The notes beneath the pieces are model-generated. The model searched no databases. It was given only the letters and a program-made list of their open reading frames with translations, and had not been told where the DNA came from. Of a DNA stretch of 64,000 nt, positions 22,618-33,639 are shown piece by piece; the first letter of the stretch is position 1; every line of letters begins with the position of its first letter. The DNA comes from Benincasa hispida. Taxonomy: Eukaryota; Streptophyta; Magnoliopsida; Cucurbitales; Cucurbitaceae. Both the position numbers and the translations under genes were made by a program. The stretch spans positions 26,474,336 to 26,538,335 of the forward strand of contig NC_052359.1 of NCBI RefSeq assembly GCF_009727055.1. Reading direction: 5' to 3'.

Positions 22618-24490
22618 TGTAGGGTATAGAGTATGCCTAGGATACATTTCTCATTGGCTTATGTTTCCCCAACTTTAGTGCAAGTGGGAGATTGTTGGGA
22701 TGCAAGCCCTAAAGCCTCATAGTTATATGTTATTTGAATCAATGGTTGATTGTTTTATATGCAATAATCCATTAAATAAAAATCCAAGGTTATTTTATGT
22801 AACTTATGCATGTATGTGGTAGACATATAAGTGGATCATGTTTAAATAATAACCTAAATGGTCTGAAGTACATGGACAAGTTTGAGTGCCTTATCCTATA
22901 CAAAGAGTTTGTATAAGACCGGATCACGAAATGTTGAGTCTCTATTTATAACATCATTGCTACAGGAGACTTACCTTTCACCAAGATGACTATAGGTGAT
23001 TTGACCTAAATCTTGAGTGAGTTGTGAATTCTTGCCAATGAAGCCAGTGCTTTGATTTGTATGGATGAGAGTGACCCGATTCGCCGACTCAATATGTCAA
23101 CCATTTTAGGGATTCGTCTGAGTGGGGAGTTGAGAACTCAACTACACAAGATGGAATTGATTCATTCCCGTTGTTAGGGTAAATAGATGAATTACTCTCT
23201 TAAGGGCTGATTACGGGTCTTTGACAACTCACCCCCTCACTGGCCAGAGAGGTGTTTAGTTATAATGGGACTATGACTAATTGTTCATTAGGGGATCAAT
23301 GGTACTTAAGAAGTTAGATGTAACTACAGGGGTAAAACCATAATTTTGACTCAGTTATACTTATGAGCAATTTGTGAAGGGTCAAAGCACTATTTATTAA
23401 TTATATCCAATGCACACAGAAATATATCTACAGCACAAATAGTACAATTGTCAGTCTTTAGTGGAATGACCGAAAGTTAATGAATGTTGATTAATTTGAT
23501 TAAAGAGTTTAATCAATTAATCATGTGTAAATGGAGCTTCAATTTGTAGGTCCATAAGGTCCCTTGTTAGCTCAATAACAACTAAAGAGAATCAAATTAA
23601 TTAAAGAGATACAGTTAATATAATGTATATTGATACATTATAAAATGTAATGTATGTTGATACATTATATGGAAGAGACATATATTTGAATGAGATTCAT
23701 AGAAAACCTATATGTTAAAATTAATGTGAGTATGATTTATATTAAATCTATATAGTTTAATGAGAGAAATTGTTATTTGAATATCATGTAAATATTATTA
23801 TATGAATGTGATTCGTATAAAAACTATAGGTTAAAATTAATATGAATATGATTCATATTAATACTATAGTTACATGAGAGAATTATAAACTATAGATTTA
23901 TTATATGTGATATAATGAACTATGGATTATATATTATATGGGATATAATATATGATCATATTTAATTAAATTAATGTAATATAATTAAATAATAATTTGA
24001 ATTTTAAATTCAAATTAAGTATAACTCCTTGGGAGTTATTGAAGGAGTTATTGAAGGACTTACTTTTTAATTTCATTCTCTCAATTAAATGAATGGCAGA
24101 GGAGAAAATTAAAGGAGTTGGTTTTTTAAGTGAAATAAAGATGCAAGTGGAAGGTTCTCTCGTCAAGATCTCGTCCTCTGTATTATTCATCTACAAAAAA
24201 TTCCCTCTCAAGATCTCTCTTCTTTTTCTCTTACCAAAGTCCATAGGCAAGCCCACCACTCTACCTTTGGTTCTTTCCTTGAGAATAACAAGGTAGATTT
24301 CATTGGTTGTGTTTGAGAAGCAAATTTTTTTCCAAGTTCGTTGGGCTACTTGTTCGTGGTGTACGGGTACAAGAGAAGAAACCTGTTCATGATCTTGTCA
24401 ATGGAGAGGAAGCAAGAAAAAAGTTTCTTCGAGGTTAGTATTTCATATCCCTTTTCCTCTCTTAATTTTCTTTAGAAGCATGCTTAAGGG
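22618..24490 (+). mobile_element. Copia 3' LTR with PPT
   Basis: A purine tract 'caagtgggaga' (22681-22691) is followed by the LTR start TGTTGGGATGC at 22693. The same LTR, missing its first part, recurs in the same orientation at 39726-41115 ('cgactcaat', 'gggagctgggaac', 'gttgttagggtaa' blocks). No coding sequence precedes it: 22618-22680 joins directly to the block ending at 22617. The right end is near 24490, next to another LTR. Confidence 0.7.
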
Positions 24491-24503
24491 TGGATGTGTT
24501 GGA

Positions 24504-25068
24504 TTTTATGTCGTAAACTCGTGGTTTGAAAACAATAAACTCATTCTGTAAATGTTTTATGGAATATGTGAATTGCTTATTTCGTTTTAAATAAATCTAA
24601 TAAACTAAAAAGATCCATGACTATTATATGTGGAGACATAAAAGTGGATCAGATTCAAGTAAATAGTCAAAATGACCTTTAGTATATGAATAAGGTTGGG
24701 TGCCTTATTCTGATAACACTATCGGATGCGGCTTACTCTATTGTTGTTACGAAAAGTTGTAAAGTGCTATAGACGAAGTGATCCTAATTCGTACATGTGA
24801 TAACATGAGGAGTGGGGGCATCCTGTGCAATGAGTTTGCACAAGATCGGACCATGAAATAAGTCACTCTTACATTATAATGATGTTTACTGTTTAAGACT
24901 AACTATTTCAAAACGATGAACCAGGTAACTTCACCTTAATCTTGAGCTAATTATGAACTCCTGTTTATTCGAGATTATCCTTAGATTTGCATAGATGAGG
25001 GTTGGCTCAATAGCGCCGGCTCAATAAGCCTCCCATTTCAGGGGTAAGACTGGGTAGATAGCTGGGGA
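24504..25068 (+). mobile_element. Copia LTR, left part, split by copy P
   Basis: It starts TGTTGGATTTTATGTC, matching the reverse strand of the LTR at 41.1-42.16 kb. It stops at 25068 with GGGGA. The missing remainder continues at 36878, on the far side of copy P, and is collinear with the 41.5 kb LTR across the join. Confidence 0.85.
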
Positions 25069-27148
25069 TGTTGGGATTGGTGTCCTAATTCTTCTAGAGT
25101 TTCGTAGTTTGTAAACTGTACACATTGTTATGAATAAAATAAGAGTGATTTTATTTTGCATTTACTCATATCCAATAAACAAGGTTCCATGGTTATTGTA
25201 TGAAAACCTAAGTGTATATGAGATATACAAGTGGATCATGCCTTAAGTGATAACCTAAAAAGGTCTATAGTATAAGGATTAAGAAGGGATACCTGATCCT
25301 AGTGACACTGTGGATACGGACCGCTTTATAGAGGTTTATAAGTGTTGTGAACTACTATAGATGATTGATCCTGACCATTCATGTGGAGACATGCGAGCGG
25401 GGGTTTCCTATACAAAGAGTTTGTATAAGACCAGACCACGAGATATCTAGTCTCTTTATATAACGTTGTTGATACTTGAGACTTACAACTCACTTAAATG
25501 ATCATAGGTGACATGACCTCAATCCTGAGTGTTTTGAAAACTTCTGCCTTTGAGGGCAGTCCTTTGATTAGTATGGGTGAGATCGGCCAGATTGCCAACT
25601 CAACAAGCTTACCTTTTTGGGGATTTGTCTAATTTGGGAGCAAGGAACTCAGTTACATAAGATGGAATTCACTCCTTCCCCAAAGTAGGGGTAAGTAGAT
25701 AGATTGCTCCGTTAATAGATGATTTCGGGTCTTGAACATAGTGGCCACAGCCTCTCTTTGGAAGAGAGGACTCGGTAATTGTAGGACTATGACTTATATT
25801 CATTAGAGGGATCAGTGGTACTTAAGGAGTTAAACGTAAATATAGGAGCATAACAGTAAATTGGCCCAGCTGTACTTATGAGTGATTTGTGAAGGGTTAT
25901 CGCACTATTGATTGGTTGATATGGATACAAAATATATCTATAGTAAGCAGAGTGCAACTATCGATCTTTAGTCGAGTGTCCAGTAGTTAATGGATGGTGG
26001 ATGCCGTGACTAAAGAGTTTAGTCAGTCATTCACATACTATTGGAGCTTCAAGTTACAGGTCCATAAAGTCCCCTTAGTAGCTCAATGGATTCAAGTTGA
26101 GAATCAGTTCTTGGGGTTAATTTGAATTGTTCAAATTGACAAGAGGAAATTCAATTATATATGATATAATTAGTGTGATGTATGAGATACATCATGTGAA
26201 GGATTAATGAAAATATGATTTATATTAAGTACCATAAAATAGAAAAAGAACTATGGTTTATATGTTTCATGAGATGAAATATTAAAACTGTAGGTTATAA
26301 ATATAATATGGTAAGTTGGTTATCATATATATTATAATAATATTAATATTTGACAATTATCTCTTTTTCTCTAATAACCAATTGAGTGGGAGGTTATTGG
26401 TGGTTTTATGGCAATCGTGAGATAAAAGGAAAAATGTTTTCCTAAACTTAGAAGAGTTGCTTAATTCGAAAAGTTCTCATGGAGATGCTATCAACTGAAA
26501 AGATTTCACTAAATGATAGCTAGTAGAGAGACTAAACGATTGTGGAGTGTCACTATATGATAGTTCAGTCAGCTGGTCATAGCTAAACGATCGCAAAGCA
26601 TTGTCTATACGATAGGATGCCTTCTTCTACACGATTGAGCATTCATCGATACGATAGGCACTTCTTATCTCCACTTGCTCAATCATCTACACGATTGTTG
26701 TTCCTTCAGTCTCTTCCTCTAACCAAGTGCATACAGAGCACACACTTCTAGATTCTCACACCGAGAATACCAAGGTAACCATTGTCATGGTGTCCTCACT
26801 TAACTCGAATGAGTTCAAGGTTTTGGAGGTCGTTCATTGTGTGTTCGTGTTGTTCATGTGGTAGTTGTTATTGATCGTGTTGTGTTGCGGTCGTTGTGTT
26901 AAGAGCATTCGTGTATTGTTGTCTTCGAGACTGAACGAGTGTTCATGATCGAGGGAGTTTGAAGAATGAGTCTTCAAAGGTATCTATACTTTATCCTTTG
27001 ATCTCATCTGTAAGCATGCTGTAATTTCATATTGTGCATGACTTGTTAGTTTCCATTTCTTGACTATAATGCTGTATGTTCAATTTCAAATGGAATTTGG
27101 AATGATCATTCTGTTGCTCATGGAAATCCTCATGTTTGATTTCCTTCA
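25069..27148 (+). mobile_element. 5' LTR of copia copy P, 2080 bp
   Basis: It begins TGTTGGGATTGG and ends ...TTCCTTCA. Similar along nearly its whole length to 35087-36872. The U5 side (26500-26720) has repeated (A/T)AAACGATTG, TACGATAGG and CACGATTG motifs. Confidence 0.9.
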
Positions 27149-27150
27149 AT

Positions 27151-27166
27151 TGGTATTAGAGCTAGG
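27151..27166 (+). promoter_or_regulatory. Primer binding site, initiator tRNA-Met type
   Basis: TGGTATTAGAGCTAGG two bases after the LTR end. It matches the usual copia PBS TGGTATCAGAGC with a C-to-T change. Confidence 0.9.
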
Positions 27167-27964
27167 TTGTTCTGATATTCCAAAATTTCACTTCTGTTTT
27201 GAACATCTTTTACAGTCGTGGTGGGTTTTCTGCATTTGCGTATAAGTGTTAAATGCATTTGTGGATGGTGTTGATGAATATTTATGGGTTAATTGCCTCT
27301 GTTTAAAGCTTTCTTTTGATTACAAAGTGTTAATTTTTAAACGGTGATTTTGGGCATAATTAACAGAAATCGAGTATGTAATTCAAAGTGTTTGAGTTTG
27401 TTGAGTCCTTCGTGATGAAGTTTCGAAGCATGGAGATGTGGGTGGTTGGTCGTATCCTATAGCCTCACGTAAACGGTCGTTGGGATTTGGCTAAACGTTC
27501 GTGTAGATTTTTCTACGCTATCGTGTTGTATTTATAAACAGTCATTTTGCTAATGCTAAACGATGGGGTAAAGTGTATACTCTATCGCGTAGCATTGGTT
27601 GCCCAATCGCATGGACGCTAGAGGTAAACAATTAAGTGGGAGCATTTGATGCTCATCGTTTAATAAAAGACGCACGCACTAAACGATCATGTAGTTACCA
27701 TGCCTCATCACATAGTTACTGACTACATGATCACGCGATATACGATACCCTCGCGCTTTCTTAGCGATCATTTAGACGATTGTGCTTCACCGCATCTTTG
27801 TCATTTAGATGATCGTTTAAGGCTTACGTTATGCATTGTGCACTGCACGATCGTGTACCTCTTGCTTCATCTCATAGTAAAGCTACATGATCGTTGCTAA
27901 ATGATCGTTTAGATCATGAAGCGTAGGCAAATGATTGAGTAAAGCATTTACTCTTTCGTGTAAG
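27167..27964 (+). repeat. Leader of copy P with dense CGATCGT-type motifs
   Basis: No open frame. From about 27460 to 27930 there are a dozen or more degenerate copies of AAACGATCG / ATGATCGTTTAG in both orientations (for example near 27680, 27775, 27815, 27850, 27890, 27900). They extend a motif series that begins in U5 of the LTR. Confidence 0.6.
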
Positions 27965-29853
27965 TCACATGCAAAAATGCATGTCATCTTAGGCCTTTTA
28001 CTTAGAATTATGAAGGTTGTTAGGTAGAATATGCAACAATTATGGTAAGAATTCACGAGAAAATGAGCTTGTGGTGATCAGCATGTTGAATCTCAGCTAA
28101 CCCGTTATTTTGCATTAATTATGGGTTCAATGTTCTATTTTTGTAGCTAATGCAGGAAGTGGACGCAAAATGTGGAAACCGGACCACCGCATAGACGACC
28201 GCATACGAAGAAACTCTCCATCGCAAAGGCAAACGCATCGTTCAACGCATGGATGTTGTGGTAATCAGCCGTATGCGACCATCGTATGGGAGTTGCGCTC
28301 GTCAAGCGATTGCGGTCATCATGTAAAGTTGCAGTATTAAGCGAATGCAGTCATTGAATGATTGCGGCTACGCGACAACGCATACTAATGGGATCAACGC
28401 AAGGTTCGTGGAATGAACGCATCAACGCATCTATCTCGAGAAAAACCAAAGGATGATGTTGACATTTCACCTACCACGCCTTTAGTGGCAGAGGTTCAAA
28501 AAGGACTAACGCGCCAAATGTCAGACTCAGAGCAATCCATTAATGCTGTCAGCGACCCGAGCTCTATAAATAGAAGCCGATGAGCAAAAATTCAAGTTAT
28601 CCGGGAATTTTCCCCGCGATCCAGACAAAATGCGTGGGAAGACGCTTGAGAGTTCTTCACCTCCTTCATCCATTCTGAGTGACGACCGGAGCCTTCGATC
28701 GGAGCTAGATCTCGAGAGAGTCAGATCCTCCACCCATCCATGGCACCACCGGCAGCCCTGGCGCACATCCGCTGAAAGCAAGTCTTTGCTTCCAGCCGAT
28801 CATTTCTTTTTCCTTTCTTTTCTTATATTGTATGACATTTTGTGATTAAGGAATTAATACAATTTATTTTCAATGCATTTCTCTGTTTCCTTCGACTCCA
28901 TCTACATCTTCTTTTCTTAGCATCTTTAATTTCATTGCAACACTTAGTGGGATTGCTTGGGTATCGCATACTTGGTCATGTGGATTAGATATATGAAGCA
29001 TGTAGCAACCCACCGAGAGGTGTGCGTTGCGCGAGTATGTGAGTAATCTTATTTCCCTAGTTTGAAGCTGTTGCAACGCCTGTCTATAGGCTAACGCATT
29101 GCTTGTCTATGAGTAAAGTCAGCAACAACTAACTGCCCGGAAGGGTAAGTGGTTGGTCGCATTAAGCATTGTATGCATTGTTCACTAGGGATAGTAACAA
29201 TCGTAGGTCAGCAAAGTTCATGCGGTTACCTTGTCCTATGAGCGCTTCATTCATCATTTAGGCATACTTGGGAGAGTAGTCTAAAACACAAATCTAAGAC
29301 TCGGGAGAGTGGATTGGAACGCATAGGCAAGAATGGGGATCTTAGAGATAAGCTTTGTTTTCTTCACACAGCATATGCACCCTACAGATTAGATATTGCA
29401 TGCATCCAGGAAGTAGGACAAGGGGTTATGCGGCAGCCACACTCATGTGGCGGGAGCTAGTGAGCTGGTTATGGAGGTCTAGGCAGGCCTAGGCTTCTTG
29501 AAAATATCATAAATACACTGCATACGTCCTAGAGTTAGGTTTACGTGTGTGTAACATGATTGCATGGCTTGCGTGGCTAAGGTTGCCCTTGCGGTCACTC
29601 TTAAGGGTTGCAATGGAATCATCTTCGCATTTTATCTATTTTTCCATACATTTATTCCATGTCAAGTGTTGTCGTGTCTCTACCTCCCATGCATATTCTC
29701 ATTGTGTTATTTGTTAGACAGGAGTAGGAGTAGGGTTAACTTAGAAACCTCCCTTCCATTCTTTTATCAACGTAGATCTTAAGAACATGCATCACATACC
29801 GCATCCACGAGATTTTAGTTGTTGAATATTTGACTTCTAATTTCCTGCCATCA
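27965..29853 (+). mobile_element. Solo Athila-like LTR inside copy P
   Basis: 1889 bp, flanked by a perfect 5-bp target duplication GTAAG (27960-27964, 29854-29858). The start is TCACATG instead of TGACATG (one base change in the terminal dinucleotide) and the end is ...CCATCA. A TATAAATA lies at 28565-28572. U3 (28160-28440) is crowded with ACGCAT/ATGCGT and ACCGC motifs. The reverse copy at 20068-21149 shows the unmutated start. No internal region remains, so LTR-LTR recombination removed the rest. Confidence 0.9.
28565..28572 (+). promoter_or_regulatory. TATA box of the solo LTR
   Basis: TATAAATA 600 bp from the LTR start. The conserved downstream R region matches 45363 onward. Confidence 0.6.
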
Positions 29854-29858
29854 GTAAG

Positions 29859-31480
29859 CGATCACAAGGAGTTTCGTACAGGATCAGTGGAGACGCGTTC
29901 CTTTGCCCGAACGGTTCAAGACCCGGTTCGCCTGTTTGAACCGGTGACTCTTTGCTTTTTGTAATAGTTAGCTTTAGTTTTTGAGGATTTTGAGGCTAAT
30001 TATCCCGATTCATCAACTTTTGCTTAATATATATGAGATTTATGTGGTTTATATGCCTAGTGTATGACACATAGATTTGAAACCCACCTTAGGTTATGCA
30101 TGCATCATGTATTATAAATGTTATAATATGGCATGATGAAATCAAAAGAGAGCATGCACATGAATTATGAAATATAAGAGCTATATATATGCATGCAGTA
30201 AGCATATTCATGCATCATCTTTAATTATAAGAGTTATAGTATAAGGGTGTATGGAAGCATGTTTTGCTTGGTTCAATTCTTGTTTGTATAAGAGTTATAT
30301 AAAAGTAGAAATGAATGAATAATGGATGGAGCATGACCTTAGGCTATTTTGTAAGCGTTATGAATGCCTTATATGTGTTTTCTTTTCATTGTGTATGGTT
30401 TTGGTTGTTTCTGTTATAAGCGTTATAATAGAAATTAGAACTAAAACTGATAAGAAAGAGTTGCATGCGGACTTAGGCAAACTCATGTTTTAAAAGGGTT
30501 TTAAAATTAGATTGAGATAGACCTAAGTTCAAGGTTCAAATGGGATTAACAACCTCAGTTTAATCTTTTTAAATTGGTTTAATAGAAAAATTGATTGACA
30601 TAAAAGATTAACATTCATCGAACCTTTTGTATAACACTCCTAACTGGGAACCTACATGGAAAGGTGAATTAGATAGATTTTCTACAAGGATGCAACAGTT
30701 GATCAAAGACTCCGTTAAAGAGTTTAATGGATGATGATCAAAAGTTGTTCAACTATCCAAGGTAAAAGTTACTCTTGGGAAAACCTAAAAATTCACTTAG
30801 TTAAAATTTTTAGCCATGTTTTTTCTAAGTAAACTAAACTCTAGGTTATAAAATACTCAGTGGGAGGAAGAGATATACATGATATGCCAATTATTCCACG
30901 CACATTTCTCCCTGAATGTTCATGTCATGAGATTCATGCTTGGCCTCGTGGTGTCCTAGAAGCATCCCCCTTCGGATGGTGTTTGCATGAGTCAATATCA
31001 AGGTGTATGGAGAGAGTGTTTATAGTAAGTGGGTGAAAGGTATATGTCAACACGTCCTACGGTCTCCTTCATTGGTTCGCACTGTGAGATCATTCTTGCA
31101 CTCCCTCGTGGCGCCCTGGAAGCGTCCCCCTTCGGATGGGTTTTATGCAGTTTGTCAATATCAAGAGGGTCACTTTAGTTTTTCTTCCAATCGGATTTTT
31201 TCCCTTCGAATTAGTTGCTTGGGGTAGAACTCTAAGGCCTAAAATGATGGGTCACACTTACTGGAAATTGTTAAGTAGGTTAATGATCTTTTGACCAAAT
31301 AAAGGATGGTTGGTCGTTATAAGAGCGAGAGTTGTTCTGGTATTAATGGTTGGTTGAGAATGTCTCAATTCAGAGGAGGGATAAATTGACCACCCTTCGT
31401 CGGCTTTTGTCCTAAACCTTTGGAGCGTCATTGCGAAACTAGATGTCACACGGGGTTTATGTTAGTTTTGCTAAACCGTA
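29859..31480 (+). other. Leader of copy P, second part
   Basis: Non-coding, homologous to the reversed leader of copy M. It has six TATAAG.GTTATA motifs (30105-30430) and two imperfect direct repeats of about 45 bp containing 'cccccttcgg' (30943-30985 and 31088-31137). The second pair is the site of the collapse in copy M. Confidence 0.75.
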
Positions 31481-32100
31481 TTGGATGTTGTATGTTTTTC
31501 AACGAGTATTTTCTTAAAACCTAACGTAGGTCAATGTGGTTTTGTTTTCAGCAACATGTTTGATTTTCCGTTAAATGCCTCTAGTTTGACCAATTACATA
31601 CAGTGGAAAGAGTTCGTTAAAATGTATTTCGTGGTAAACAACCTCGAGTTTGTCATTGTTGAGGAGTGTCCTCAAGTCCCGACCCTTGATGCACCACGAA
31701 GTGATCGTAATGCATATGTGGTGTTGATGAAGGCTAATTCATTGGCCCAACTTCACATATTGGCTAGCATACCTGATGCTTTGGCCAAAAGGGTTGAGAA
31801 CATGGTCATTGCACGTAAGATCATGGACTCGTTGCAATAATTATTTGAACACAATTCTTACTTTTTAGGCACAGAGGGATGGATGACAAAGACACCAATA
31901 AAGTCAGTTCCCAAGTTAACCTCCAGGAAGAGAAAGTAAGTGTTGCTGACTGTGTTAAAGTTCATCGACGAAAAGTGTTCTCTGACATGGAACTTGGAGC
32001 TTATATAGATTATGATACTGGTCCCACTACTCTCCAAAAGAGAAGGAAGTCTAAAGATAGTAAATATGATTTATTGATCTTGGAGATGTGTTCGGTAGAG
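31481..32100 (+). pseudogene. gag: Truncated copia gag, copy P
   Basis: The frame 31481-31840 gives the N-terminal gag block ('EECPQVPT', 'LASIPDALAKRVENM', 'IMDSLQ'). After a stop a second frame (31879 on) has the C-terminal Lys-rich tail. The central gag (around 150 residues in relatives) is absent. The CCHC position reads KVFSDMELGAY, so Cys and His ligands are lost. Copy M shares the gap and the changes. The 'MFDFPLNASSLTNY' start looks mutated relative to usual gag starts. Confidence 0.75.
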
Positions 32101-33060
32101 AATGATGATTTTGCCTGGATACTTGATTTGATTGCTACTAACCACGTCACTTCCTCTTACCAAGGATTTAGTTCCTGGCAAACGTTGCCATAGGGAGAGA
32201 TGACTCTTCGAGTCGGTACTGGTGAGGTTGTTTTGGTTGTTGCTGTAGGCAAGCTGAAGTTATATTTGAACAAGAAACGTTATCAGTTATTGGATAATGT
32301 TTTTCTAGTTCCTCATATCAAGAGGAACTTAATCTCGGTTTCTTGTCTCATTGAACAAGGCTATACCATCTTCTTTTCTGAGAGTAAAGTGTTTATTTTC
32401 AAGAATAGTATGGAGATTAGTTTTGGTTCAATGGAAAATAACTTATATGTACTAAGGTCGTTAGTTATAAAAGCCTTGTTTGATACTAAAATGTTCAGTA
32501 CGACGACAATAGCTAAAAGACCAAAAGAGATGGTGAAATGTGGACTTCTAAAGAGTTTAGAAGAAAAATCCTTGTCGGTATGTGAATCATGCCTCGAAGG
32601 TAAGATGGCCAAACGAACTTTTTCTGGAAAAGGTTACAAAGCCAAGGAAACCTTGGAGCTTGTACATTTAGACCTCTGTGGTCCGATGAGTGTTAGAGTT
32701 CGAGGTGGGTATGAATATTTCATCTCGTTCATAGATGATTATTCAAGGTACGGGGTATCTGTACCTAATGCAACGTAAGTTTGAAGCCCTTGACAAGTTC
32801 AAGGAGTATAAGCCTGAAGTTGAAAACTTGTTAGGTAAGAAGATAAAAACAATAGGATCTGATCGTGGTGGAGAGTATATAGACCTCCCATTCTAGAACT
32901 ATATGATAGAACATGGAATTACGTCCCAACTCTCGACCCCAGGTACACCACAGCAGAATGGTGTATCAGAAAGGAGAAACAGAACCTTGTTGGACATGGT
33001 TCGGTCTATGATGAGTTATGCTCATCTTCCAAACTCGTTTTAGGGTTTTACAGTGGAGAC
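32101..33060 (+). pseudogene. pol: Copia protease, pre-integrase and integrase N-part, copy P
   Basis: Frames 32101-32193 and 32200-32778. The protease site reads WILDLIATNH: the aspartate remains but the following SG is LI, so the active site is spoiled. Pre-integrase: a deletion at about 32528 removes the 'HLWHLRLGHINL' half of the zinc finger seen in copy M, leaving 'CESCLEGKM'. The integrase core has 'HLDLCG', then a frameshift at 'DDYSRYG', then 'SDRGGEY' and 'NGVSERRN' in another frame with in-frame stops near 32896 and 33040. Confidence 0.85.
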
Positions 33061-33508
33061 TGCATGTTATATTTTGAACAATGTTCCCTCGAAAAGTGTT
33101 TCTGAAACACCTTTTGAGTTGTGGAGAGGCTGTAAAGATAGTTTACGCCACTTCAGGATTTGGGGATGTCCGACCCCTGTCTCTTATACACATCTAGATG
33201 TGTATAAGAGACAGGGCTGTAAAGGTAGTTTACGCCACTTCAGGATTTGGGGATGTCCGACCCATGTGCTTATGACTAACCCAAAGAAGTTGGAATCGCA
33301 TTCGAAAGTTTGCCTCTTTTTAGGCTCCCTCAATGAAATGAGGGATGGATACTTCTATGACATGAGTGAGAACAAAGTGTTTGTTTCTACAAATGCTATT
33401 TTTTTTTTTAAGAAGACCACATCAGGGATATCACAAAATAAGCTTGTTTTATGTGAGACTTCAAGTGAGACTGAGACTACTGAGGGTTCAACAAGAGTTG
33501 TTGAATAG
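33053..33508 (+). pseudogene. pol: Copia integrase C-part with false insertion, copy P
   Basis: A 151-residue open frame that looks intact only because an 87-bp artefact is a multiple of three. Residues 'SYTHLDVYKRQ' are the translated Nextera junction. The stretch 'SLRHFRIWGCPT' occurs on both sides of it, whereas copy M has it once. The remaining sequence ('LESHSKVCLFLG', 'GYFYDMSENKVFVSTNA') is the usual integrase C-terminal region before the RT. Confidence 0.9.
33177..33214. other. Nextera/Tn5 mosaic-end junction adapter (artefact), 38 bp
   Basis: Two complete 19-bp Tn5 mosaic ends, CTGTCTCTTATACACATCT then AGATGTGTATAAGAGACAG, joined head to head. The 49 bp before it (33128-33176) and after it (33215-33263) are the same sequence with one A/G difference. 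A real Tn5 insertion would leave 9 bp, not 49. Confidence 0.98.
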
Positions 33509-33639
33509 ACTAATAGATCAACAAAAGTTGTTGAGATCGGTTCATCTAGTCAACCACCTTAAGAGTTGAAACTGCCTTGATGTGGTGGGAGGGTTATAAA
33601 CCCATCAGAACGATACATGGGATTGACTGAAGCCCAAAA

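Noticed and set aside
27151..27166. Part of a tRNA gene
   Set aside because: Only the tRNA 3'-end complement is present directly after an LTR end, which is a primer binding site.
33128..33263. A genuine Tn5-like transposon insertion
   Set aside because: Only the two mosaic ends exist with nothing between, and the flanking duplication is 49 bp instead of 9.
33053..33508. A novel integrase variant with a duplicated RIWGCP motif and linker
   Set aside because: The linker is the translated Tn5 mosaic-end adapter and the duplication flanks it exactly; copy M has the normal form.
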